DNA of 64,000 bases, taken from Ophthalmolycus amberensis (taxonomy: Eukaryota; Chordata; Actinopteri; Perciformes; Zoarcidae). The notes under the pieces were generated by a model, which was not told where the DNA came from, did not search any database, and saw only the letters and a list, made by a program, of their open reading frames with translations. This document shows, one piece after another, positions 1-11,875 of the stretch. Location: positions 62,001 to 126,000 of the forward strand of contig JAFEUB010000808.1 of the NCBI GenBank assembly GCA_024529925.1. Direction: 5' to 3'. The position numbers and the translations under genes are program-made. Numbering within the stretch: the first letter of the stretch is position 1; every line of letters begins with the position of its first letter.

Positions 1-3000
1 ATCAGACTGTGAAATCAACATGTCCTGAGCCACTCTTCTGAAGAAAATCGTTGAAACTATGTTTACTTTCACAAAATCCACTTTTGGCCTCCTCTCTGCC
101 TGAAACGTCGTTTAAGAGCATAAAAAAGTGACAATGCATCTCTGGCCAGTAAAGTGCTGAAAGCTGCAGGATATTCATGAAAATGACATCAGACTGTGAA
201 ATCAACTGTCCTGAGCCACTTTTCTGAAGAAAATCTTTGAAACTATGTTTACTTTCACAAAATCCACTTTTGGCTTCCTCTCTGCCTGAAACGTCGTTTA
301 AGAGCATAAAAAAGTGACAATGCATCTCTAGACAGTAAAGTGCTGAAAGCTGCAGATATTCATGAAAATGACATCAGACTGTGAAATCAACTATCCTGAG
401 CCACTTTTCTGAAGAAAATCTTTGAAACTATGTTTACTTTCACAAAATCCACTTTTGGCCTCCTCTCTGCCTGAAACGCACTTTAAGAGCATAAAAAAGT
501 GACAATGCATCTCTGGCCAGTAAAGTGCTGAAAGCTGCAGATATTCATGAAAATGACATCAGACTGTGAAATCAACTATCCTGAGCAACTTTTCTGAAGA
601 AAATCTTTGAAACTATGTTTACTTTCACAAAATCCACTTTTGGCCTCCTCTCTGCCTGAAACGCACTTTAAGAGCATAAAAAAGTGACAATGCATCTCTG
701 GCCAGTAAAGTGCTGAAAGCTGCGGATATTCATGAAAATGACATCAGACTGTGAAATCAACTATCCTGAGCCACTTTTCTGAAGAAAATCTTTGAAACTA
801 TGTTTACTTCCACAAATTCCACTTTTGGCTTCCTCTCTGCCTGAAACGTCGTTTAAGAGCATAAAAAAGTGACAATGCCAGTAATGTGCTGAAAGCTGCA
901 GATATTCATGAAAATGACATCAGACTGTGAAATCAACTGTCCTTAGCCACTTTTCTGAAGAAAATCTTTGAAACTATGTTTACTTTCACAAAATCCACTT
1001 TTGGCCTCCTCTCTGCCTGAAACGCACGTTTAAGAGCATAAAAAAGTGACAATGCATCTCTGGCCAGTAAAGTGCTGAAAGCTGCAGATATTCATGATAA
1101 TGACATCAGACTGTGAAATCAACTGTCCTGAGCCACTTTTCTGAAGAAAATCTTTGAAACTATGTTTACTTTCACAAAATCCACTTTTGGCCTCCTCTCT
1201 GCCTGAAACGTCACTTTAAGAGCATAAAAAAGTGACAATGCATCTCTGGCCAGTAAAGTGCTGAAAGCTGCAGATATTCATGAAAATGACATCAGACTGT
1301 GACATCAACTAGTCCTGAGCCACTTTTCTGAAGAAAATCTTTGAAACTATGTTTACTTTCACAAAATCCACTTTTGGCCTCCTCTCTGCCTGAAACGTAG
1401 TTTAAGAGGCATAAAAAAGTGACAATGCATCTCTGGCCAGTAAAGTGCTGAAAGCTGCAGATATTCATGAAAATGACATCAGACTGTGAAATCAACTGTC
1501 CTGAGCCACTTTCTGAAGAAAATCTTTGAAACTATGTTTACGTTCACAAAATCCACTTTTGGCCTCCTCTCTGCCTGAAACGTCGTTTAAGAGCATAAAA
1601 AAGTGACAATGCCAGTAAAGTGCTGAAAGCTGCAGATATTTATGAAAATGACATCAGACTGTGACATCAACTGTCCTGAGCCACTTTTCTGAAGAAAATC
1701 TTTGAAACTATGTTTACTTTCACAAAATCCACTTTTGGCCTCCTCTCTGCCTGAAACGCCTTTTAAGAGCCATAAAAAAGTGACAATGCATCTCTGGCCA
1801 GTAAAGTGATGAAAGCTTGCAGATATTCATGAAAATGACATCAGACTGTGAAATCAACTAGTCCTGAGCCACTTTTCTGAAGAAAATCTTTGAAACTATG
1901 TTTACTTTCACAAAATCCACTTTTGGCCTCCTCTCTGCCTGAAACGTCCGTTTAAGAGCATAAAAAAGTGACAATGCATCTCTGGCCAGTAAAGTGCTGA
2001 AAGCTGCAGATATTCATGAAAATGACATCAGACTGTGAAATCAACTAGTCCTGAGCCACTCTTCTGAAGAAAATCTTTGAAACTATGTTTACTTTCACAA
2101 AATCCACTTTTGGCCTCCTCTCTGCCTGAAACGTCCTTTTAAGAGCCATAAAAAAGTGACAATGCATCTCTGGCCAGTAAAGTGCTGAAAGCTGCAGATA
2201 TTCATGAAAATGACATCAGACTGTGAAATCAACTAGTCCTGAGCCACTCTTCTGAAGAAAATCGTTGAAACTATGTTTACTTTCACAAAATCCACTTTTG
2301 GCCTCCTCTCTGCCTGAAACGTCCGTTTAAGAGCATAAAAAAGTGACAATGCATCTCTGGCCAGTAAAGTGCTGAAAGCTTGCAGGATATTCATGAAAAT
2401 GACATCAGACTGTGAAATCAACTATCCTGAGCCACTTTTCTGAAGAAAATCTTTGAAACTATGTTTACTTCCACAAATTCCACTTTTGGCTTCCTCTCTG
2501 CCTGAAACGTCGTTTAAGAGCATAAAAAAGTGACAATGCCAGTAATGTGCTGAAAGCTGCAGATATTCATGAAAATGACATCAGACTGTGAAATCAACTA
2601 GTCCTGATCAACTTTTCTGAAGAAAATCTTTGAAACTATGTTTACTTTCACAAAATCCACTTTTGGCCTCCTCTCTGCCTGAAACGCACTTTAAGAGCAT
2701 AAAAAAGTGACAATGCATCTCTGGCCAGTAAAGTGCTGAAAGCTTGCAGGATATTCATGAAAATGACATCAGACTGTGAAATCAACTATCCTGAGCCACT
2801 TTTCTGAAGAAAATCTTTGAAACTATGTTTACTTCACAAATTCCACTTTTGGCTTCCTCTCTGCCTGAAACGTCGTTTAAGAGCATAAAAAAGTGACAAT
2901 GCCAGTAATGTGCTGAAAGCTGCAGATATTCATGAAAATGACATCAGACTGTGAAATCAACTGTCCTTAGCCACTTTTCTGAAGAAAATCTTTGAAACTA

Positions 3001-5250
3001 TGTTTACTTTCACAAAATCCACTTTTGGCCTCCTCTCTGCCTGAAACGCACTTTAAGAGCATAAAAAATTGAAAATGCCAGTAAAGTGCTGAAAGTTGCA
3101 GATATTCATGAAAATGACATCAGACTGTGAAATCAACTATCCTGAGCCACTTTTCTGAAGAAAATCTTTGAAACTATGTTTACTTTCACAAAATCCACTT
3201 TTGGCCTCCTCTCTGCCTGAAACGCACGTTTAAGAGCATAAAAAAGTGAAAATGCCAGTAAAGTGCTGAAAGCTGCAGATATTCATGAAAATGACATCAG
3301 ACTGTGAAATCAACTATCCTGAGCCACTTTTCTGAAGAAAATCTTTGAAACTATGTTTACTTTCACAAAATCCACTTTTGGCCTCCTCTCTGCCTGAAAC
3401 GCACTTTAAGAGCATAAAAAAGTGACAATGCATCTCTGGCCAGTAAAGTGCTGAAAGCTTGCAGATATTCATGAAAATGACATCAGACTGTGAAATCAAC
3501 TATCCTGAGCCACTTTCTGAAGAAAATCTTTGAAACTATGTTTACGTTCACAAAATCCACTTTTGGCCTCCTCTCTGCCTGAAACGTCCGTTTAAGAGCA
3601 TAAAAAAGTGACAATGCCAGTAAAGTGCTGAAAGCTGCAGATATTCATGAAAATGACATCAGACTGTGAAATCAACTGTCCTGAGCCACTTTTCTGAAGA
3701 AAATCTTTGAAACTATGTTTACTTTCACAAAATCCACTTTTGGCCTCCTCTCTGCCTGAAACGCTTGTTTAAGAGCATAAAAAAGTGACAATGCATCTCT
3801 GGCCAGTAAAGTGATGAAAGCTGCAGATATTCATGAAAATGACATCAGACTGTGAAATCAACTGTCCTGAGCCACTTTTCTGAAGAAAATCTTTGAAACT
3901 ATGTTTACTTTCACAAAATCCACTTTTGGCCTCCTCTCTGCCTGAAACGTCGTTTAAGAGCATAAAAAAGTGACAATGCATCTCTGGCCAGTAAAGTGCT
4001 GAAAGCTGCAGATATTCATGAAAATGACATCAGACTGTGAAATCAACTGTCCTGAGCCACTCTTCTGAAGAAAATCTTTGAAACTATGTTTACTTTCACA
4101 AAATCCACTTTTGGCCTCCTCTCTGCCTGAAACGTCGTTTAAGAGCATAAAAAAGTGACAATGCATCTCTGGCCAGTAAAGTGCTGAAAGCTGCAGGATA
4201 TTCATGAAAATGACATCAGACTGTGAAATCAACTATCCTGAGCCACTTTTCTGAAGAAAATCTTTGAAACTATGTTTACTTTCACAAAATTCCACTTTTG
4301 GCCTCCTCTCTGCCTGAAACGTACGTTTAAGAGCATAAAAAAGTGACAATGCCAGTAATGTGCTGAAAGCTGCAGATATTCATGAAAATGACATCAGACT
4401 GTGAAATCAACTAGTCCTGATCAACTTTTCTGAAGAAAATCTTTGAAACTATGTTTACTTTCACAAAATCCACTTTTGGCCTCCTCTCTGCCTGAAACGC
4501 ACTTTAAGAGCATAAAAAAGTGACAATGCATCTCTGGCCAGTAAAGTGCTGAAAGCTGCAGATATTCATGATAATGACATCAGACTGTGAAATCAACTGT
4601 CCTGATCAACTTTTCTGAAGAAAATCTTTGAAACTATGTTTACTTTCACAAAATCCACTTTTGGCCTCCTCTCTGCCTGAAACGCACTTTAAGAGCATAC
4701 AAAAGTGACAATGCATCTCTAGCCAGTAAAGTGCTGAAAGCTGCAGATATTCATGAAAATGACATCAGACTGTGAAATCAACTATCCTGAGCCACTTTTC
4801 TGAAGAAAATCTTTGAAACTGTTTACTTTCACAAAATCCACTTTTGGCCTCGTCTCTGCCTGAAACGCACTTTAAGAGCATAAAAAAGTGACAATGCATC
4901 TCTGGCCAGTAAAGTGCTGAAAGCTTGCAGATATTCATGATAATGACATCAGACTGTGAAATCAACTATCCTGATCAACTTTTCTGAAGAAAATCTTTGA
5001 AACTATGTTTACTTTCACAAAATCCACTTTTGGCCTCCTCTCTGCCTGAAACGCCTTTTAAGAGCATAAAAAAGTGACAATGCATCTCTGGCCAGTAAAG
5101 TGCTGAAAGCTTGCAGATATTCATGATAATGACATCAGACTGTGAAATCAACTATCCTGAGCCACTTTTCTGAAGAAAATCTTTGAAACTATGTTTACTT
5201 TCACAAAATCCACTTTTGGCCTCCTCTCTGCCTGAAACGCACTTTAAGAG
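1..5250 (+). repeat. Satellite array, long-monomer diverse block
   Basis: Tandem repeat of about 185 bp (for example, the ATCAGACTGTG anchor recurs at 373, 558 and 743). Most monomers carry the segment GTGACAATGCATCTCTGGCCAG before AGTAAAGTG in some form, which makes them 8-9 bp longer than those further right; some lack ATCTCTGG. Monomers differ by substitutions and small indels, most densely in the few bases between GAAACG and TTTAAGAG or ACTTTAAGAG. The diversity suggests an older, less homogenised edge of the array. Short open frames here are translations of the repeat and not genes. I do not recognise the satellite by name. Confidence 0.95.
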
Positions 5251-7840
5251 CATAAAAAATTGAAAATGCCAGTAAAGTGCTGAAAGTTGCAGATATTCAT
5301 GAAAATGACATCAGACTGTGAAATCAACTATCCTGAGCCACTTTTCTGAAGAAAATCTTTGAAACTATGTTTACTTTCACAAAATCCACTTTTGGCCTCC
5401 TCTCTGCCTGAAACGCACTTTAAGAGCATAAAAAATTGAAAATGCCAGTAAAGTGCTGAAAGTTGCAGATATTCATGAAAATGACATCAGACTGTGAAAT
5501 CAACTATCCTGAGCCACTTTTCTGAAGAAAATCTTTGAAACTATGTTTACTTTCACAAAATCCACTTTTGGCCTCCTCTCTGCCTGAAACGCACTTTAAG
5601 AGCATAAAAAATTGAAAATGCCAGTAAAGTGCTGAAAGTTGCAGATATTCATGAAAATGACATCAGACTGTGAAATCAACTATCCTGAGCCACTTTTCTG
5701 AAGAAAATCTTTGAAACTATGTTTACTTTCACAAAATCCACTTTTGGCCTCCTCTCTGCCTGAAACGCACTTTAAGAGCATAAAAAATTGAAAATGCCAG
5801 TAAAGTGCTGAAAGTTGCAGATATTCATGAAAATGACATCAGACTGTGAAATCAACTATCCTGAGCCACTTTTCTGAAGAAAATCTTTGAAACTATGTTT
5901 ACTTTCACAAAATCCACTTTTGGCCTCCTCTCTGCCTGAAACAGCACTTTAAGAGCATAAAAAATTGAAAATGCCAGTAAAGTGCTGAAAGTTGCAGATA
6001 TTCATGAAAATGACATCAGACTGTGAAATCAACTATCCTGAGCCACTTTTCTGAAGAAAATCTTTGAAACTATGTTTACTTTCACAAAATCCACTTTTGG
6101 CCTCCTCTCTGCCTGAAACGCACTTTAAGAGCATAAAAATTGAAAATGCAGTAAAGTGCTGAAAGTTGCAGATATTCATGAAAATGACATCAGACTGTGA
6201 AATCAACTATCCTGAGCCACTTTTCTGAAGAAAATCTTTGAAACTATGTTTACTTTCACAAAATCCACTTTTGGCCTCCTCTCTGCCTGAAACGCACTTT
6301 AAGAGCATAAAAAATTGAAAATGCCAGTAAAGTGCTGAAAGTTGCAGATATTCATGAAAATGACATCAGACTGTGAAATCAACTATCCTGAGCCACTTTT
6401 CTGAAGAAAATCTTTGAAACTATGTTTACTTTCACAAAATCCACTTTTGGCCTCCTCTCTGCCTGAAACGCACTTTAAGAGCATAAAAAATTGAAAATGC
6501 CAGTAAAGTGCTGAAAGTTGCAGATATTCATGAAAATGACATCAGACTGTGAAATCAACTATCCTGAGCCACTTTTCTGAAGAAAATCTTTGAAACTATG
6601 TGTACTTTCACAAAATCCACTTTTGGCCTCCTCTCTGCCTGAAACGCACTTTAAGAGCATAAAAAATTGAAAATGCCAGTAAAGTGCTGAAAGTTGCAGA
6701 TATTCATGAAAATGACATCAGACTGTGAAATCAACTATCCTGAGCCACTTTTCTGAAGAAAATCTTTGAAACTATGTTTACTTTCACAAAATCCACTTTT
6801 GGCCTCCTCTCTGCCTGAAACGCACTTTAAGAGCATAAAAAATTGAAAATGCCAGTAAAGTGCTGAAAGTTGCAGATATTCATGAAAATGACATCAGACT
6901 GTGAAATCAACTATCCTGAGCCACTTTTCTGAAGAAAATCTTTGAAACTATGTTTACTTTCACAAAATCCACTTTTGGCCTCCTCTCTGCCTGAAACGCA
7001 CTTTAAGAGCATAAAAAATTGAAAATGCCAGTAAAGTGCTGAAAGTTGCAGATATTCATGAAAATGACATCAGACTGTGAAATCAACTATCCTGAGCCAC
7101 TTTTCTGAAGAAAATCTTTGAAACTATGTTTACTTTCACAAAATCCACTTTTGGCCTCCTCTCTGCCTGAAACGCACTTTAAGAGCATAAAAAATTGAAA
7201 ATGCCAGTAAAGTGCTGAAAGTTGCAGATATTCATGAAAATGACATCAGACTGTGAAATCAACTATCCTGAGCCACTTTTCTGAAGAAAATCTTTGAAAC
7301 TATGTTTACTTTCACAAAATCCACTTTTGGCCTCCTCTCTGCCTGAAACGCACTTTAAGAGCATAAAAAATTGACAATGCATCTCTGCCAGTAAAGTGCT
7401 GAAAGCTGCAGATATTCATGATAAATGACATCAGACTGTGAAATCAACTATCCTGAGCCACTTTTCTGAAGAAAATCTTTGAAACTATGTTTACTTTCAC
7501 AAAATCCACTTTTGGCCTCCTCTCTGCCTGAAACGCACTTTAAGAGCATAAAAAATTGAAAAATGCAGTAAAGTGCTGAAAGTTGCAGATATTCATGAAA
7601 ATGACATCAGACTGTGAAATCAACTATCCTGAGCCACTTTTCTGAAGAAAATCTTTGAAACTATGTTTACTTTCACAAAATCCACTTTTGGCCTCCTCTC
7701 TGCCTGAAACGCACTTTAAGAGCATACAAATTTGAAAATGCCAGTAAAGTGCTGAAAGTTGCAGATATTCATGAAAATGACATCAGACTGTGAAATCAAC
7801 TATCCTGAGCCACTTTTCTGAAGAAAATCTTTGAAACTAT
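5251..7840 (+). repeat. Satellite array, 176-bp short-monomer block
   Basis: Same family and orientation as the block to its left. The segment before AGTAAAGTG is now ATTGAAAATGCC, and the monomer length is 176 bp (anchor ATCAG at 5310 and 5486). Monomers are very uniform, with GTTTACTTTC at the variable site. Exceptions are a GTGTAC copy at about 6600 and one long/short hybrid monomer around 7370-7430. The abrupt drop in diversity relative to 1-5250 points to a separate amplification of one monomer variant. Confidence 0.93.
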
Positions 7841-9230
7841 GTGTAATTTTCACAAAATCCACTTTTGGCCTCCTCTCTGCCTGAAACGCACTTTAAGAGC
7901 ATAAAAAATTGAAAATGCCAGTAAAGTGCTGAAAGTTGCAGATATTCATGAAAATGACATCAAGACTGTGAAATCAACTATCCTGAGCCACTTTTCTGAA
8001 GAAAATCTTGAAACTATGTGGACTTTCACAAAATCCACTTTGGCCTCCTCTCTGCCTGAAACGCACTTTAAGAGCATAAAAAATTGAAAATGCCAGTAAA
8101 GTGCTGAAAGTTGCAGATATTCATGAAAATGACATCAGACTGTGAAATCAACTATCCTGAGCCACTTTTCTGAAGAAAATCTTTGAAACTATGTGGATTT
8201 CACAAAATCCACTTTTGGCCTCCTCTCTGCCTGAAACGCACTTTAAGAGCATAAAAAATTGAAAATGCCAGTAAAGTGCTGAAAGTTGCAGATATTCATG
8301 AAAATGACATCAGACTGTGAAATCAACTATCCTGAGCCACTTTTCTGAAGAAAATCTTTGAACTATGTGGATTTCACAAAATCCACTTTTGGCCTCCTCT
8401 CTGCCTGAAACGCACTTTAAGAGCAATAAAAAATTGAAAATGCCAGTAAAGTGCTGAAAGTTGCAGATATTCATGAAAATGACATCAGACTGTGAAATCA
8501 ACTATCCTGAGCCACTTTTCTGAAGAAAATCTTTGAAACTATGTGGATTTCACAAAATCCACTTTTGGCCTCCTCTCTGCCTGAAACGCACTTAAGAGCA
8601 TAAAAATTTGAAAATGCCAGTAAAGTGCTGAAAGTTGCAGATATTCATGAAATGACATCAGACTGTGAAATCAACTATCCTGAGCCACTTTCTGAAGAAA
8701 ATCTTTGAAACTATGTGGATTTCACAAAATTCCACTTTTGGCCTCCTCTCTGCCTGAAACGCACTTTAAGAGCATAAAAAATTTGAAAATGCCAGTAAAG
8801 TGCTGAAAGTTGCAGATATTCATGAAAATGACATCAGACTGTGAAATCAACTATCCTGAGCCACTTTCTGAAGAAAATCTTTGAAACTATGTGGATTTCA
8901 CAAAATCCACTTTTGGCCTCCTCTCTGCCTGAAAACGCACTTTAAGAGCATAAAAATTGAAAATGCAGTAAAGTGCTGAAAGTTGCAGATATTCATGAAA
9001 ATGACATCAGACTGTGAAATCAACTATCCTGAGCCACTTTCTGAAGAAAATATTTGAAACTATGTGGATTTCACAAAATCCACTTTTGGCCTCCTCTCTG
9101 CCTGAAACGCACTTTAAGAGCATAAAAAAATTGAAATGCCAGTAAAGTGCTGAAAGTTGCAGATATTCATGAAAATGACAGCAGACTGTGAAATCAACTA
9201 TCCTGAGCCACTTTTCTGAAGAAAATCTTT
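7841..9230 (+). repeat. Satellite array, indel-rich transitional block
   Basis: Eight monomers in which the parental GTTTACTTTC site is altered: GTGTAATTTTC at 7841, GTGGACTTTC at 8018, and GTGGATTTC at about 8193, 8366, 8544, 8716, 8891 and 9063. The same monomers carry many one-base gains and losses in A/T runs. From about 9231 the parental GTTTAC type returns abruptly. The indels could be biological, or consensus errors from long reads. Confidence 0.85.
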
Positions 9231-11867
9231 GAAACTATGTTTACTTTCACAAAATCCACTTTTGGCCTCCTCTCTGCCTGAAACGCACTTTAAGAGCATA
9301 AAAAATTGAAAATGCCAGTAAAGTGCTGAAAGTTGCAGATATTCATGAAAATGACATCAGACTGTGAAATCAACTATCCTGAGCCACTTTTCTGAAGAAA
9401 ATCTTTGAAACTATGTTTACTTTCACAAAATCCACTTTTGGCCTCCTCTCTGCCTGAAACGCACTTTAAGAGCATAAAAAATTGAAAATGCCAGTAAAGT
9501 GCTGAAAGTTGCAGATATTCATGAAAATGACATCAGACTGTGAAATCAACTATCCTGAGCCACTTTTCTGAAGAAAATCTTTGAAACTATGTTTACTTTC
9601 ACAAAATCCACTTTTGGCCTCCTCTCTGCCTGAAACGCACTTTAAGAGCATAAAAAATTGAAAATGCCAGTAAAGTGCTGAAAGTTGCAGATATTCATGA
9701 AAATGACATCAGACTGTGAAATCAACTATCCTGAGCCACTTTTCTGAAGAAAATCTTTGAAACTATGTTTACTTTCACAAAATCCACTTTTGGCCTCCTC
9801 TCTGCCTGAAACGCACTTTAAGAGCATAAAAAATTGAAAATGCCAGTAAAGTGCTGAAAGTTGCAGATATTCATGAAAATGACATCAGACTGTGAAATCA
9901 ACTATCCTGAGCCACTTTTCTGAAGAAAATCTTTGAAACTATGTTTACTTTCACAAAATCCACTTTTGGCCTCCTCTCTGCCTGAAACGCACTTTAAGAG
10001 CATAAAAAATTGAAAATGCCAGTAAAGTGCTGAAAGTTGCAGATATTCATGAAAATGACATCAGACTGTGAAATCAACTATCCTGAGCCACTTTTCTGAA
10101 GAAAATCTTTGAAACTATGTTTACTTTCACAAAATCCACTTTTGGCCTCCTCTCTGCCTGAAACGCACTTTAAGAGCATAAAAATTGAAAATGCCAGTAA
10201 AGTGCTGAAAGTTGCAGATATTCATGAAAATGACATCAGACTGTGAAATCAACTATCCTGAGCCACTTTTCTGAAGAAAATCTTTGAAACTATGTTTACT
10301 TTCACAAAATCCACTTTTGGCCTCCTCTCTGCCTGAAACGCACTTTAAGAGCATAAAAAATTGAAAATGCCAGTAAAGTGCTGAAAGTTGCAGATATTCA
10401 TGAAAATGACATCAGACTGTGAAATCAACTATCCTGAGCCACTTTTCTGAAGAAAATCTTTGAAACTATGTTTACTTTCACAAAATCCACTTTTGGCCTC
10501 CTCTCTGCCTGAAACGCACTTTAAGAGCATAAAAAATTGAAAATGCCAGTAAAGTGCTGAAAGTTGCAGATATTCATGAAAATGACATCAGACTGTGAAA
10601 TCAACTATCCTGAGCCACTTTTCTGAAGAAAATCTTTGAAACTATGTTTACTTTCACAAAATCCACTTTTGGCCTCCTCTCTGCCTGAAACGCACTTTAA
10701 GAGCATAAAAAATTGAAAATGCCAGTAAAGTGCTGAAAGTTGCAGATATTCATGAAAATGACATCAGACTGTGAAATCAACTATCCTGAGCCACTTTTCT
10801 GAAGAAAATCTTTGAAACTATGTTTACTTTCACAAAATCCACTTTTGGCCTCCTCTCTGCCTGAAACGCACTTTAAGAGCATAAAAAATTGAAAATGCCA
10901 GTAAAGTGCTGAAAGTTGCAGATATTCATGAAAATGACATCAGACTGTGAAATCAACTATCCTGAGCCACTTTTCTGAAGAAAATCTTTGAACTATGTTT
11001 ACTTTCACAAAATCCACTTTTGGCCTCCTCTCTGCCTGAAACGCACTTTAAGAGCATAAAAAATTGAAAATGCCAGTAAAGTGCTGAAAGTTGCAGATAT
11101 TCATGAAAATGACATCAGACTGTGAAATCAACTATCCTGAGCCACTTTTCTGAAGAAAATCTTTGAAACTATGTTTACTTTCACAAAATCCACTTTTGGC
11201 CTCCTCTCTGCCTGAAACGCACTTTAAGAGCATAAAAAATTGAAAATGCCAGTAAAGTGCTGAAAGTTGCAGATATTCATGAAAATGACATCAGACTGTG
11301 AAATCAACTATCCTGAGCCACTTTTCTGAAGAAAATCTTTGAAACTATGTTTACTTTCACAAAATCCACTTTTGGCCTCCTCTCTGCCTGAAACGCACTT
11401 TAAGAGCATAAAAAATTGAAAATGCCAGTAAAGTGCTGAAAGTTGCAGATATTCATGAAAATGACATCAGACTGTGAAATCAACTATCCTGAGCCACTTT
11501 TCTGAAGAAAATCTTTGAAACTATGTTTACTTTCACAAAATCCACTTTTGGCCTCCTCTCTGCCTGAAACGCACTTTAAGAGCATAAAAAATTGAAAATG
11601 CCAGTAAAGTGCTGAAAGTTGCAGATATTCATGAAAATGACATCAGACTGTGAAATCAACTATCCTGAGCCACTTTTCTGAAGAAAATCTTTGAACTATG
11701 TTTACTTTCACAAAATCCACTTTTGGCCTCCTCTCTGCCTGAAACGCACTTTAAGAGCATAAAAAATTGAAAATGCCAGTAAAGTGCTGAAAGTTGCAGA
11801 TATTCATGAAAATGACATCAGACTGTGAAATCAACTATCCTGAGCCACTTTTCTGAAGAAAATCTTT
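9231..11867 (+). repeat. Satellite array, uniform 176-bp block before the inversion
   Basis: About fifteen + oriented monomers of the GTTTAC type, almost identical to one another. Rare one-base losses occur, for example TTTGAACTATG at about 10990 and 11693. The block stops in mid-monomer at 11867, right after GAAGAAAATCTTT, where the array flips orientation. Confidence 0.93.
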
Positions 11868-11875
11868 AAAGTGCG
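11862..11875. other. Head-to-head inversion junction in the satellite array
   Basis: The + oriented monomer is read up to AAAATCTTT (ending 11867). The next base starts the reverse-complement monomer at AAAGTGCGTTTCAGG (from 11868). Only the two T bases before AAAG are shared by the two flanks, which looks like microhomology joining. CTGAAGAAAATCTTT (11853-11867) and its complement AAAGATTTTCTTCAG (11929-11943) flank a 61-bp spacer, so the arms form a giant inverted repeat. It could be a real rearrangement or a fold-back assembly or read chimera. Confidence 0.85.
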
